Source: UBA12014 sp029248335 (GTDB lineage Bacteria > Planctomycetota > Phycisphaerae > Phycisphaerales > SM1A02). From it: a stretch of DNA of 14,716 bases. Below are positions 5,752 to 12,750 of the stretch, piece by piece (the stretch's first letter is position 1; the number at the start of each line of letters is the position of its first letter). The position numbers and the translations under genes were made by a program. Under the pieces are notes generated by a model. That model was not told the DNA's origin. It worked only from the letters and a program-made list of their open reading frames with translations, and did no database searches. The stretch is from assembly GCA_029248335.1 (NCBI GenBank), contig JAQWJM010000191.1, positions 1 to 14,716 on the forward strand, read 5' to 3'.

Positions 5752-8223
5752 TCACGGCCAGGGGTGACGGGGATATCGACGCCGGAGTTCCTTCCGGATT
5801 CCCGGATACGTGTTTGTCCAGAATCCTTCGAGGTCGTCGGTCACCTGCACGGGCCGCGAATTCGGGGCGAGGATCTCCAGCACGATCGGAACCCGCCCTC
5901 CCGCGACCGTCGGCGTCCGCTCGAGATCGACCAGATCACCGATCCGAGCCGATCCTCTCGGTGGTTCGCCCCGCCGCCAGTCGATTCGCATCGTCCGCCC
6001 CCGTGGCAGTTGAAACCGGTTCGGTGCCATGCGATCGACGAACTGCAGGTCCGACCATTCCAGCGCCGAACGAACGATCTCGAGAATCCGCGCCGATCCC
6101 GGAAGATCGGCGATCCGATGTCGTCGACCCACGATCTCGGCGCGGAGCACCTGCAGGTCCTCGGCGCCGAACGCGGCGATTCCACGGTCGGGGAACCAGT
6201 CCGCGACGCGATCCACGCGATCGATGAAACCGTCCACCTCCTCGGACCAGCCCGGGATCGCGACCACTTCCGCCTCGATCGCCTCCAGAAGACAGGCCGC
6301 CGCCGCCGCACGCTCCCCATCGCCGATGCCGAATCGCCGTTCGTCGATCCGAAGGCCGTCGAAGGTCCGGGCTTCGACGCGTTCGACCCTCCCATGCTCG
6401 ACGTCGAAGGCGTGTCGATCATCGACCCCGAACCGCGCGCCCATGACGGACTCGACGAGCGTTTCGTCGATCGCGGTCGCGAGTTCGAGCACGGTCGTCT
6501 CCCGTCCTCGATGCTGCGCACCACGGATGGAGGAGGCGATCAGGAATCCTTCGCCGCGGACGATGCTCCCCCGTCCGAGCTGGACGTTCCGACGCCCCGG
6601 GAGCACGCATTCGTCCCGGGTCCGGTCTCGCCGGTACGCGACCCGGTCGGGGAAGGCGGCGATCAGGGCTTCCACGATCGCCGTGATCTCGTCGACATCC
6701 CCGCCGGCCCCGCCCTGATCGCGTCGCACCAGCCGTTCCAACTGGCGGGCCGCGTTGATCGCGTCCGACATCGCGCCGGGGTCGATCCCCTGGCCGCGAC
6801 GCTCGCCCGCGAGAAGCAATCGGGCCCGTGCGAGCAGATCGCTGCGAGGATCACCACCGGCGAGCCCGCCGGCGAGCGACGCGGCGGACGCCCGCGGCGC
6901 GACGTCCCGTTCCCCCAGGATCGCTGCGCACGCGGCGGCGAGTCGCCCGCCACCTCGACGCCCCGCGTCGAGCAGGAAACGGCCGACCCGCGGCGGCACC
7001 GGCAACGACGCGATCCGCCGTCCGTCCTCGGTCGTCTCACCACCGCGCACCGCCCCGATCGACTCCAGCACCGCGTCCGCGTGCGTCGCCGCGACCGGGT
7101 CGGGTGGGTCGAGCCACGGGAACGCGTCGGGACGAAAGCCCGCGACGCGAAGGCGAAGGAACGGCCCCGCGAGATCCTCCCGGCGGATCGCCGGTGCGTC
7201 GTGCGGATCCCGCCGACGAAACTCGGATTCCGTGTAGAGCCGGCGACATCGACCCGGTCGCACGCGACCCGCCCGACCCGCCCGCTGGACCGCCGACGCC
7301 CGCGACACGGGCTCGGTCACGAGTCGGTCCAGGTCGCGCTCCCGATCGAACCGCGCGATCCGCGCGATTCCCGAGTCGATCACCGTGGTCACCCGGGGGA
7401 TCGTGATCGACGTCTCCGCGATGTTCGTCGCGACCACGATCTTCCGTCGACCGCTTCCGGAGACCGCCGCGTCCTGCGCCGCCGCCGGCAGTCCGCCGTG
7501 AAGCGGAAGCACTTCGCACCCCGCGGCGACCCGACGGCATGCGGCGATGGTGCGGTCGATCTCGAAACGGCCGGGCATGAACACCAGCAGATCCCCGTCG
7601 TCGGAGGAATCGAGGAGCGTCTCCCGGACCGCTTCCGCCGCGAGGTCCCACACCGGGTCGGCCGATGGAGCACGCCGATGATCGACCTCGACCGGATGGA
7701 TCCGGCTCTCGACCGTGAAGACCTCGGCATCGAGCGCCTCCCCGACGCTTCCCGCATCGAGCGTCGCACTCGAGACGAGCACGCGGGCTCGTCGCTCGCG
7801 CAGGATTCCGAAGAGCAGATCGGCGTCGATCGAGCGTTCGTGAAACTCGTCGAGCACCACGAGATCGCCGGGACCGGGGCCGTGCTCTCCGAGCATCCGA
7901 CGAAGCAACAGGCCTTCGGTCAGGTAGCAGAGCCGGGTCCGATCGCCTTCTCGACGTTCGGTTCGCGTGGCGAACCCGACCTCCTCGCCCAGTTCGACGT
8001 TCCGGATCGACGCGACCCGACGGGCGAGCATCCGGGCGGCGAGCCGACGAGGCTGGGTGACGAAGATCCTGCCCGGAAGTCGGTCGAGCAGCGCGGATGG
8101 CAGCGCGGTGCTCTTTCCCGTCCCCGGCGGCGCCACCACGACCGCTCGGCCACCCGCGTCGACCACCGAGGCGATGCCCGGTGCGGCATCGACCGCAGGC
8201 AGCGGCTCCTTTGGATTCGTCAT
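5752..8223 (-). CDS. hrpB: DExH-box ATP-dependent helicase HrpB
   Basis: Superfamily 2 DEAH/RHA-type helicase of the bacterial HrpB family; its cellular role is poorly defined even in model organisms. The 823-residue protein has, in order, motif I APPGTGKST (31-39), motif Ia QPRRLAARM (57-65), TEGLLLRRM (102-110), motif II DEFH (125-128), motif III SSATLDA (151-157), then LPLHGGLPAAAQ, NIAETSITIP (motif V) and QRAGRAGRVRPG (motif VI). The C-terminal end carries the HrpB hallmark (PNSRPVQVTDDLEGFW, YPGIRKELRRRYPRHPWP). Length matches the family. The ATG overlaps the stop of the upstream membrane-protein gene by four bases (ATGA) and no clear Shine-Dalgarno is visible, so translation is probably coupled. 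It is the last gene of a three-gene operon beginning with a prepilin gene. Confidence 0.95.
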   Translation of the reverse strand: MTNPKEPLPAVDAAPGIASVVDAGGRAVVVAPPGTGKSTALPSALLDRLPGRIFVTQPRRLAARMLARRVASIRNVELGEEVGFATRTERREGDRTRLCYLTEGLLLRRMLGEHGPGPGDLVVLDEFHERSIDADLLFGILRERRARVLVSSATLDAGSVGEALDAEVFTVESRIHPVEVDHRRAPSADPVWDLAAEAVRETLLDSSDDGDLLVFMPGRFEIDRTIAACRRVAAGCEVLPLHGGLPAAAQDAAVSGSGRRKIVVATNIAETSITIPRVTTVIDSGIARIARFDRERDLDRLVTEPVSRASAVQRAGRAGRVRPGRCRRLYTESEFRRRDPHDAPAIRREDLAGPFLRLRVAGFRPDAFPWLDPPDPVAATHADAVLESIGAVRGGETTEDGRRIASLPVPPRVGRFLLDAGRRGGGRLAAACAAILGERDVAPRASAASLAGGLAGGDPRSDLLARARLLLAGERRGQGIDPGAMSDAINAARQLERLVRRDQGGAGGDVDEITAIVEALIAAFPDRVAYRRDRTRDECVLPGRRNVQLGRGSIVRGEGFLIASSIRGAQHRGRETTVLELATAIDETLVESVMGARFGVDDRHAFDVEHGRVERVEARTFDGLRIDERRFGIGDGERAAAAACLLEAIEAEVVAIPGWSEEVDGFIDRVDRVADWFPDRGIAAFGAEDLQVLRAEIVGRRHRIADLPGSARILEIVRSALEWSDLQFVDRMAPNRFQLPRGRTMRIDWRRGEPPRGSARIGDLVDLERTPTVAGGRVPIVLEILAPNSRPVQVTDDLEGFWTNTYPGIRKELRRRYPRHPWP

Positions 8224-8957
8224 GCCCCGGGCGGCTTCGCGAGGTGGACCCGCAGATCGTCGAGGAAGCGGATGATCTGACCTTGTTCCCTCGGCGTGCT
8301 GGCGACTTCGATGTCGCTCTGCCAGAACCCCATGAATCGTTCCGCGTCGCGGCCGTCGAAGTCGGGCATTCGACCGGGATCACGTTCCCGTGTCATGTCG
8401 CGGCGGGCATCGGCGCGGATGTCTTCCGCCCGTTCCGCATCGTCCATGCCCGAATCACGCCCCATCATCCCCTCCGCGGCCCGTTGCCATCCCGCCATCC
8501 AGTCGTCGAGATAGGCGCCACGGTCCTCCGGGGCGACCGCGAAGTAGCCTTCGGCGCCGTCGAGGAGGACGTCCTTCGCGAGGGTCCGGGCGTTCTGTCG
8601 CATCTGTTCGCGGGTCGGGCCGGTGAGGCCGGCGAGGAACGCCGCCATCGACGCGGACTCCTCCTGTGCCATGCCCTGGAACCGGGTCGCGAACTCGCCG
8701 AGGTAACGCATCCGCTCCTCGACGCTCATCGCACTGAAGTCGTCGAGCGCGAGATAGCCGAGCACGTCGTCCACCGGCGAATCGAAGATGCTCGGCGGCG
8801 GACGCCACTGGGCGTTCCACCACATGCTTCCCGCGATCAGGAGGATCAGCGCGAGAAGTCCGCCGCCGGCGGTGATCGCAAGCCGACGTTCCCGGCCGTC
8901 GATGAACTCGAGGAACCGGTCGTGAAGGTCGTCGACCGTGCTGGTGATCGCGTTCAT
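8220..8957 (-). CDS. Single-pass membrane protein of unknown function, 245 residues
   Basis: No family recognised. A short cytoplasmic-type N-terminus (MNAITSTVDDLHDRFLEF, then basic GRERR) is followed by one hydrophobic segment at about 27-47 (TAGGGLLALILLIAGSM), and then about 200 mostly helical, charged and Met-rich residues including an Asp/Arg-rich stretch (DDAERAEDIRADARRD). Positive-inside charges predict the large C-terminal part outside the cytoplasm. The ATG at 8957 is chosen because GGAGGA sits six bases upstream and the ATG overlaps the prepilin stop codon (ATGA). The frame is open upstream to 9170, but that extension would lie wholly within the prepilin gene in another register. 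It sits between a prepilin and HrpB and is coupled to both, so a role beside the pilin-like protein is plausible but unproven. Confidence 0.85.
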   Translation of the reverse strand: MNAITSTVDDLHDRFLEFIDGRERRLAITAGGGLLALILLIAGSMWWNAQWRPPPSIFDSPVDDVLGYLALDDFSAMSVEERMRYLGEFATRFQGMAQEESASMAAFLAGLTGPTREQMRQNARTLAKDVLLDGAEGYFAVAPEDRGAYLDDWMAGWQRAAEGMMGRDSGMDDAERAEDIRADARRDMTRERDPGRMPDFDGRDAERFMGFWQSDIEVASTPREQGQIIRFLDDLRVHLAKPPGA

Positions 8958-9649
8958 CCGTCGTCCTCCATCTCGGCGAAGGTCTCCCGCATCTGCGCGA
9001 CGCTCCCGTCGTTGAAGAGCGCGTTTCGGGGAACGAGGTCGCCGACGGGGTGTCGATCCTGACTGTCCATGAGCATCGGCAGACGACGCCCCGCTTCGTG
9101 ATCGAAGATCCCCAACAGCTCCCTCGATTCGAGATCGCGACGGATGCGTTCCAGCTGGGCGGGATCCCATTCACCACTCTCGAGGTATGGGATCAGGGCC
9201 TGCCCCACCGCGATCTGGACCTGGGGTGCATAGCGCAGCAGACCGGGGACATAGAGATAGCTCGTCCCCGTGGAGGTGCTTTCGGGGTCCGTGTCCGCGC
9301 CGCAGACCCAGCACGTGCAGTTCTTGTCGATGTATCCGTCGAGGACCTCGGGGAGCCCGCCTTCGGTCTCGCCGTCGCCGACCACGGCGGGAAGCGGTTC
9401 GCACGCCGGGATGCGGTCGCCCATGTTCGCGCGGTACGCGGTGAGAGCCAGTCCGAGTTCGCGGAGCGTCGTCCGGCACTCCGTCGACCGGGCCTCCTCC
9501 CGCATGACGCGGAGGGTCGGGACGGTGATGCCGACCAGCAGGGTGATGATTCCGAGCACCACCAGGGTCTCCACGAGCGTGAAGCCCGGCCGGAGGCCGC
9601 GGGATGCGGATCCAAGGTTTCGATTCTGGCTGACGGGGAGCGGAAGCAT
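8954..9649 (-). CDS. Prepilin-type N-terminal methylation protein (pseudopilin-like)
   Basis: A 231-residue type IV pilin/type II secretion pseudopilin-like protein, expected to be processed by a prepilin peptidase and anchored by its N-terminal helix. The class III signal is clear: a 22-residue leader ending RPG, cleavage before F23, the conserved Glu at mature position 5 (E27, in GFTLVETLVVLGI), and a hydrophobic helix to about residue 46. The C-terminal globular part has a Cys-rich CTCWVC stretch (C111, C113, C116), plus C58 and C83, and ends with a LFNDGSV segment (211-217) like many planctomycete prepilins. The start ATG has an AGGTGG-type ribosome site. It heads the prepilin, membrane protein, hrpB operon. 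No pilus assembly ATPase, PilC or secretin gene lies in the window, so the machine it feeds is unknown. Confidence is high for the class and low for a specific role. Confidence 0.9.
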   Translation of the reverse strand: MLPLPVSQNRNLGSASRGLRPGFTLVETLVVLGIITLLVGITVPTLRVMREEARSTECRTTLRELGLALTAYRANMGDRIPACEPLPAVVGDGETEGGLPEVLDGYIDKNCTCWVCGADTDPESTSTGTSYLYVPGLLRYAPQVQIAVGQALIPYLESGEWDPAQLERIRRDLESRELLGIFDHEAGRRLPMLMDSQDRHPVGDLVPRNALFNDGSVAQMRETFAEMEDDG

Positions 9650-9803
9650 CGGCCACCTTTCAGATGCTGACGATCACGAGGATACCGGCCTCCGCCCCGT
9701 GGGTTCCAGCGGGAAGCCATGACTTGGTTCGCCTCGACCAAAGCCTCGGATTCGACCACGCAACCCGCAATGGGGCCGCTCGAGCGGGCCTCAGCCCATG
9801 AAA
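9650..9803 (-). promoter_or_regulatory. Intergenic region between ftsY and the prepilin gene
   Basis: This 154-base gap is the largest in the window. On the minus strand a TATCCT box (four of six to the -10 consensus), within GGTATCCTCG and about 30 bases before the prepilin ATG, may be its promoter; the -35 region is poor. The ftsY-proximal end contains the hairpin described separately. I see no small ORF, tRNA or other RNA gene here. Confidence 0.35.
9770..9799 (-). terminator. Hairpin downstream of ftsY, possible terminator
   Basis: Outer arms ATGGG (9770-9774) and CCCAT (9795-9799) enclose a perfect 12-base palindrome CCGCTCGAGCGG (9776-9787) with unpaired bases between. The structure begins five bases after the ftsY stop codon. 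No T tract follows on the minus strand, so efficiency as an intrinsic terminator is uncertain. Confidence 0.45.
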
Positions 9804-10751
9804 TCATCGTTTCGCGGTGGATTCGGCGGTCGACTCGAACATCGCGTCGATGAAGCCGTTCGCATCGAAGGGCTGCACGTCCTCGACCTGCTCTCCCACG
9901 CCCACCAGCTTGACCGGCACGTCGAGGGCGTCCCGAATCGCGACCACGATGCCGCCCCGGGCCGTTCCGTCCAGTTTCGCGAGGAAGATCCCCGTCACCC
10001 CGACCGCCTCGCCGAAGACCGCGGCCTGCTGGAGCCCGTTCTGGCCGCTGGTCGCATCGAGCACCAGCAGGACCTCGTGAGGCGCGCCGGGGATCTTGCG
10101 TTCGATGACCTCCCGGATCTTGACGAGCTGCCGCATCAGGTTCGCCTCGACGTGGAGACGGCCCGCGGTGTCGACGAGCAGGACGTCGGCCTTCCGTGCG
10201 AGTGCGGCGTCGACCGCGTCGAAGACCACCGCCGCCGGATCGGCGCCCGCGGCCCCGCGGACGAGATCCACGCCGAGTCGATCGGCCCAGGTCGCCAGCT
10301 GCTCCACCGCGCCGGCGCGGAAGGTGTCCGCGGCGGCGAGGACCACGCTGCGCCCCTCCTGACGGAGGGTGTGCGCGATCTTCGCCACGCTGGTGGTCTT
10401 GCCCACGCCGTTCACACCCACCACCAGCACCACGGTCGGACCGGGATCGGCGACCGCGATGTCGATCGGGGCATCGTCCCAGCGTCGCTTCAGGCGATCC
10501 TTCAGAAACTCGATCGCATCCTCGCCACGTTCCAGTTCCCCGGCTCGGACGGCGGTGCGAAGTTCCCCGACGATCTCCGTGGCCGCCCGGACACCGACGT
10601 CGGCACCGATGAGCGCCGCCTCGATCTCGTCGATCACGTCGTCGTCGAGCCGACGACCCGCGAGCAACGAGCGGAGGCCGCCACCCAGGACCGTCGCGGT
10701 CCGCGCGAAGCCCTGCCGGACCGCCTCGACCGCCTTTCGGAAGAACTTCAC
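9804..10751 (-). CDS. ftsY: Signal recognition particle receptor FtsY
   Basis: GTPase that docks the SRP-ribosome complex at the inner membrane for co-translational insertion of membrane proteins. The 315-residue protein shows the N-domain helices, then the G domain: G1 GVNGVGKTT (112-120), DTFRAGA (142-148), DTAGR (194-198), ATSGQNG (233-239), and G4 AKLDGTARGG (258-267; many FtsY have TKLDGTAKGG). It lacks the long acidic A domain of E. coli FtsY and begins with a short amphipathic helix (KFFRKAVEAVRQGF) that probably contacts the membrane. The start is called as GTG at 10751: it overlaps the nusB stop (GTGA) and has GGGAGGAG about five bases upstream. The open frame continues to an ATG at 10994, but that 81-residue Arg/Pro-rich extension lies inside nusB in another register and is unlikely. 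Third gene of the ribH-nusB-ftsY operon. Confidence 0.95.
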   Translation of the reverse strand: MKFFRKAVEAVRQGFARTATVLGGGLRSLLAGRRLDDDVIDEIEAALIGADVGVRAATEIVGELRTAVRAGELERGEDAIEFLKDRLKRRWDDAPIDIAVADPGPTVVLVVGVNGVGKTTSVAKIAHTLRQEGRSVVLAAADTFRAGAVEQLATWADRLGVDLVRGAAGADPAAVVFDAVDAALARKADVLLVDTAGRLHVEANLMRQLVKIREVIERKIPGAPHEVLLVLDATSGQNGLQQAAVFGEAVGVTGIFLAKLDGTARGGIVVAIRDALDVPVKLVGVGEQVEDVQPFDANGFIDAMFESTAESTAKR

Positions 10752-11152
10752 GGCGTCTCCTCCCGCATCACCTTGTCGAGCAGGGCGTTCACGAAGCCGG
10801 GCGACTTCTCGCCGCCGAACTCCTTCGCCAGCTCCACGGCCTCGTTGATCGCCGCCCGCGGCGGCGTTCCGCCGCGTCGGATCTCGTAGAAGGCGAGTCG
10901 GAGGAGGTTGCGATCGACCATCGGCTGGCGGTTGATCGGCCAGTCGGGCGACAACCCCAGGATGATCTCGTCGCTTTCGTCCCGGAACTCCCACGCCATC
11001 GTGGCCAGCGCGAAGCCCTTCTCTCGCGCGGACTCCGAAGCGCCCGAGCCGTCGAGCGTCTCACGAACCGTGTCGAGGTCGTCGAGCGACCCCGCGTCGA
11101 ACTGGTACATCGCCTGAAGGGCGCACCGACGGGCTTCACGATCGTATTTCAT
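10748..11152 (-). CDS. nusB: Transcription antitermination factor NusB
   Basis: Small all-helical RNA-binding protein that, with NusE (S10), binds boxA RNA in rRNA antitermination. The 134-residue product matches the family in length and in its ends: N-terminal REARRCALQAMYQFD and the C-terminal signature INEAVELAKEFGGEKSPGFVNALLDK (split here, residues about 102-127), plus VDRNLLRLAFYEIR. A GGGAG ribosome site lies about eight bases before the ATG, which overlaps the ribH stop (ATGA). The partnership with ribH is widely conserved in bacteria. The stop overlaps the GTG start of ftsY. Confidence 0.95.
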   Translation of the reverse strand: MKYDREARRCALQAMYQFDAGSLDDLDTVRETLDGSGASESAREKGFALATMAWEFRDESDEIILGLSPDWPINRQPMVDRNLLRLAFYEIRRGGTPPRAAINEAVELAKEFGGEKSPGFVNALLDKVMREETP

Positions 11153-11631
11153 GCGTCTGCTCCCGCGCGGATCGAGGCGGCGGTCCGAACCGCGGCGATC
11201 GCGGCGTCCATCGATTCGATTCCCTTGTCGCCCCGATCACCGCCCGCCCGGGCCCGGGCCTGGTCGATGTCGTTGCAGGTGATCACCCCGAACGCCGCGG
11301 GGCGGCCGTGACGGGAGGACATCGCGGCGAGTTCGTGCGCGACCGCGCCGTTGATCCACGCGTCGTGACTCGTCTCTCCCCGGATCACGCAGCCGAGACA
11401 GACCACCGCGTCGAACCGTCCGGTCTCCAGCGCCACCGACGCGAGTCCCGCGAGTTCGAAGGCGCCGGGACTGTCGAAGACCTCGAGCATTCCGGGGTCG
11501 CCGCCGGCGGCCTCGAAGGCCGACCGAGCGCCCTTTTCCAGGGCATCGGTGATCTCGGTGTGATAGCGACTCACGAGGACCGCGATCCGAAGACCGGCGG
11601 CGTCGGCGCTGAGGGTGTCGGAGCGGGTCAT
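11149..11631 (-). CDS. ribH: 6,7-dimethyl-8-ribityllumazine synthase
   Basis: Catalyses the penultimate riboflavin step, condensing the ribityl-aminouracil intermediate with dihydroxybutanone phosphate; the family forms pentamers or icosahedral shells. The 160-residue product has SRYHTEIT (21-28, usually SRFN), SPGAFEL (54-60), GCVIRGETSHD (80-90) with the catalytic-type His at 89, and FGVITCNDIDQARARAGGDRGDKG (114-137 region) with the phosphate-binding Arg at 128. The ATG at 11631 is preferred because AGGA lies about nine bases upstream and the length fits the family; the frame is open to 11721, which would add 30 residues unlike the family. It is the first gene of the operon with nusB and ftsY. 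No FMN riboswitch features are visible in the short upstream region, only a small hairpin. Confidence 0.94.
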   Translation of the reverse strand: MTRSDTLSADAAGLRIAVLVSRYHTEITDALEKGARSAFEAAGGDPGMLEVFDSPGAFELAGLASVALETGRFDAVVCLGCVIRGETSHDAWINGAVAHELAAMSSRHGRPAAFGVITCNDIDQARARAGGDRGDKGIESMDAAIAAVRTAASIRAGADA

Positions 11632-11665
11632 CGAGACGGTTCCTGGGATCACGGTGCGAGGGCGC

Positions 11666-11682
11666 CCGGAAGTCGCTTCCGG
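11666..11682 (-). promoter_or_regulatory. Small hairpin in the ribH leader region
   Basis: Perfect seven-base arms CCGGAAG (11666-11672) and CTTCCGG (11676-11682) around a three-base loop, 35-51 bases upstream of the ribH ATG and within the region divergent from ubiA. A weak -10-like TACGAT (minus strand, plus 11690-11695) lies just upstream, which would place the hairpin in the 5' leader. It is too small to be an FMN riboswitch. Function unknown. Confidence 0.35.
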
Positions 11683-11708
11683 ACCCCCCATCGTACGTGA
11701 ACCCGCCT

Positions 11709-11722
11709 CGATCGGTAGCATC
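11709..11722 (+). promoter_or_regulatory. Putative ubiA promoter element CGATCGGTAGCATC
   Basis: Contains TAGCAT (11716-11721), four of six to the -10 consensus, eight bases before the ubiA ATG. The same 14-base sequence occurs upstream of the lptD-like gene at 12729-12742 at almost the same distance from the ATG. No convincing -35 is seen, so it may be an extended -10 promoter giving a leaderless message. Confidence 0.5.
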
Positions 11723-11729
11723 GACCGCG

Positions 11730-12704
11730 ATGCCGAGGCTTGCCGCGAAGCTCCTGACCGCCTTCCAGCTCACGAGACTCTCCCTGGTCTTCGGCGCGAT
11801 CGCCGACGTCTGGTTCGTGGTGCTCTACACGCGGGCCAACCCGCAATACGCCCTGCTTCCGGTCAACGACATCCCCCTCGTGGTCGATCTCGTGGTGGCG
11901 GCGGTCCTTTCGATCGGCCTGTTCGCGTTCGCCACGACGCTCAACGACCTTCTCGACGTCCGCCACGACACCGCGTTCAGTCCCGATCGCCCGCTCCCCG
12001 CCGGCCGGATCAGAGCGGGCCAGGCCGTCGTCATCGCCATCGGGGCCCTTCTCGCCGCCATCGCGGCGGCCATTCCATTCGGCACCGGCGGCCTCGTCCT
12101 CGCGGTCATCGCCGCCACCGCGGCCCTGTTCTACAACGCCGCGGGAAAGCACCTCCCCGCGGTCGGCGTGATCGTCGCCGGCCTCGTCCACGTCGCCCAC
12201 ATGCTGGTTCCGAACCATCAGCTCGCGTTTCTTCTCCCGGTCTGGCTGGTCTTCACGCACGTCCTCGCCATTTCGATCCTGGGCCACATCCTCGAGGGCA
12301 AGCGGCCCCGCCTGACCCCCATCGGTGGGTTCGGAATCCTGCTCGGCTGGCTCTTCTGGTCCGCGGTGCTCTTCGGCGTTGCCGTCAATCGCGATCCCGA
12401 CGGTGGCGTTCTCCCGGACGGCCGAACCGCCACCGTGGTGATCTGGCCGATTCTCGCGATGGTGGGGTTCGCCGCCCTCGCGTGGCGGAAGGCCGGACCC
12501 GTGCACGGCACGCAGGCCGCGGAGAAGCTCCGCCGGTACGGCGCCATGTGGCATGGCGTCTATGGAGCCGCCTGGTTCGTCGGGCTCGGCATGTGGCAGG
12601 CCGCGTTGATCATGGCGGTGTTCACCTTCGTGGGGATCGCGGTGATGACCCTCCTCAAGGAATTCACGGCCACGGAACCCGGCATGATCGGGTACCGCAT
12701 CTGA
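11730..12704 (+). CDS. UbiA-family polyprenyltransferase-like membrane protein
   Basis: A 324-residue integral membrane protein with about eight to nine hydrophobic segments, typical of intramembrane aromatic prenyltransferases that make quinones, hemes or lipids. The first Asp-rich motif is intact: NDLLDVRHD at 72-80 (N72, D73, D76, D80), followed by FSPDRPLPAGRI. The FYNAAGK segment (134-140) matches the conserved YN/K region. The usual second Asp-rich motif is not visible; the equivalent stretch reads GHILEGKRPRLTP (185-197), with no DxxxD. Substrate cannot be assigned. The ATG at 11730 is chosen because the upstream GTG (11697) would translate through the putative promoter and add residues (NPPRSVASTA) that do not look like family sequence. 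No Shine-Dalgarno is visible, in line with leaderless expression. Next downstream, 46 bases away, is the lptD-like gene with its own promoter-like element. Confidence 0.85.
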   Translation: MPRLAAKLLTAFQLTRLSLVFGAIADVWFVVLYTRANPQYALLPVNDIPLVVDLVVAAVLSIGLFAFATTLNDLLDVRHDTAFSPDRPLPAGRIRAGQAVVIAIGALLAAIAAAIPFGTGGLVLAVIAATAALFYNAAGKHLPAVGVIVAGLVHVAHMLVPNHQLAFLLPVWLVFTHVLAISILGHILEGKRPRLTPIGGFGILLGWLFWSAVLFGVAVNRDPDGGVLPDGRTATVVIWPILAMVGFAALAWRKAGPVHGTQAAEKLRRYGAMWHGVYGAAWFVGLGMWQAALIMAVFTFVGIAVMTLLKEFTATEPGMIGYRI

Positions 12705-12728
12705 TGCGAATCCGGCCTGATGCCGCCG

Positions 12729-12742
12729 CGATCGGTAGCATC
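12729..12742 (+). promoter_or_regulatory. Putative lptD-like gene promoter element CGATCGGTAGCATC
   Basis: Exact copy of the 14-base element upstream of ubiA. Its TAGCAT (12736-12741) ends nine bases before the ATG at 12751, so transcription would begin at or a base or two before the start codon. No Shine-Dalgarno is visible in the 46-base gap, and no clear -35 is seen. Confidence 0.5.
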
Positions 12743-12750
12743 TCCGGCAG

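Noticed and set aside
4837..8280. 1147-residue plus-strand open frame spanning two genes
   Set aside because: Antisense to the 281-residue gene and hrpB and runs through the intergenic gap. Its length reflects the low stop-codon frequency of GC-rich DNA; no motif seen.
8958..9170. 71-residue N-terminal extension of the membrane protein
   Set aside because: It overlaps the prepilin gene in another frame; the ATG at 8957 has a strong ribosome site and a coupled ATGA overlap.
11632..11708. FMN riboswitch upstream of ribH
   Set aside because: The gap is too short and lacks the multi-helix junction and conserved segments of the FMN aptamer; only one small hairpin is present.
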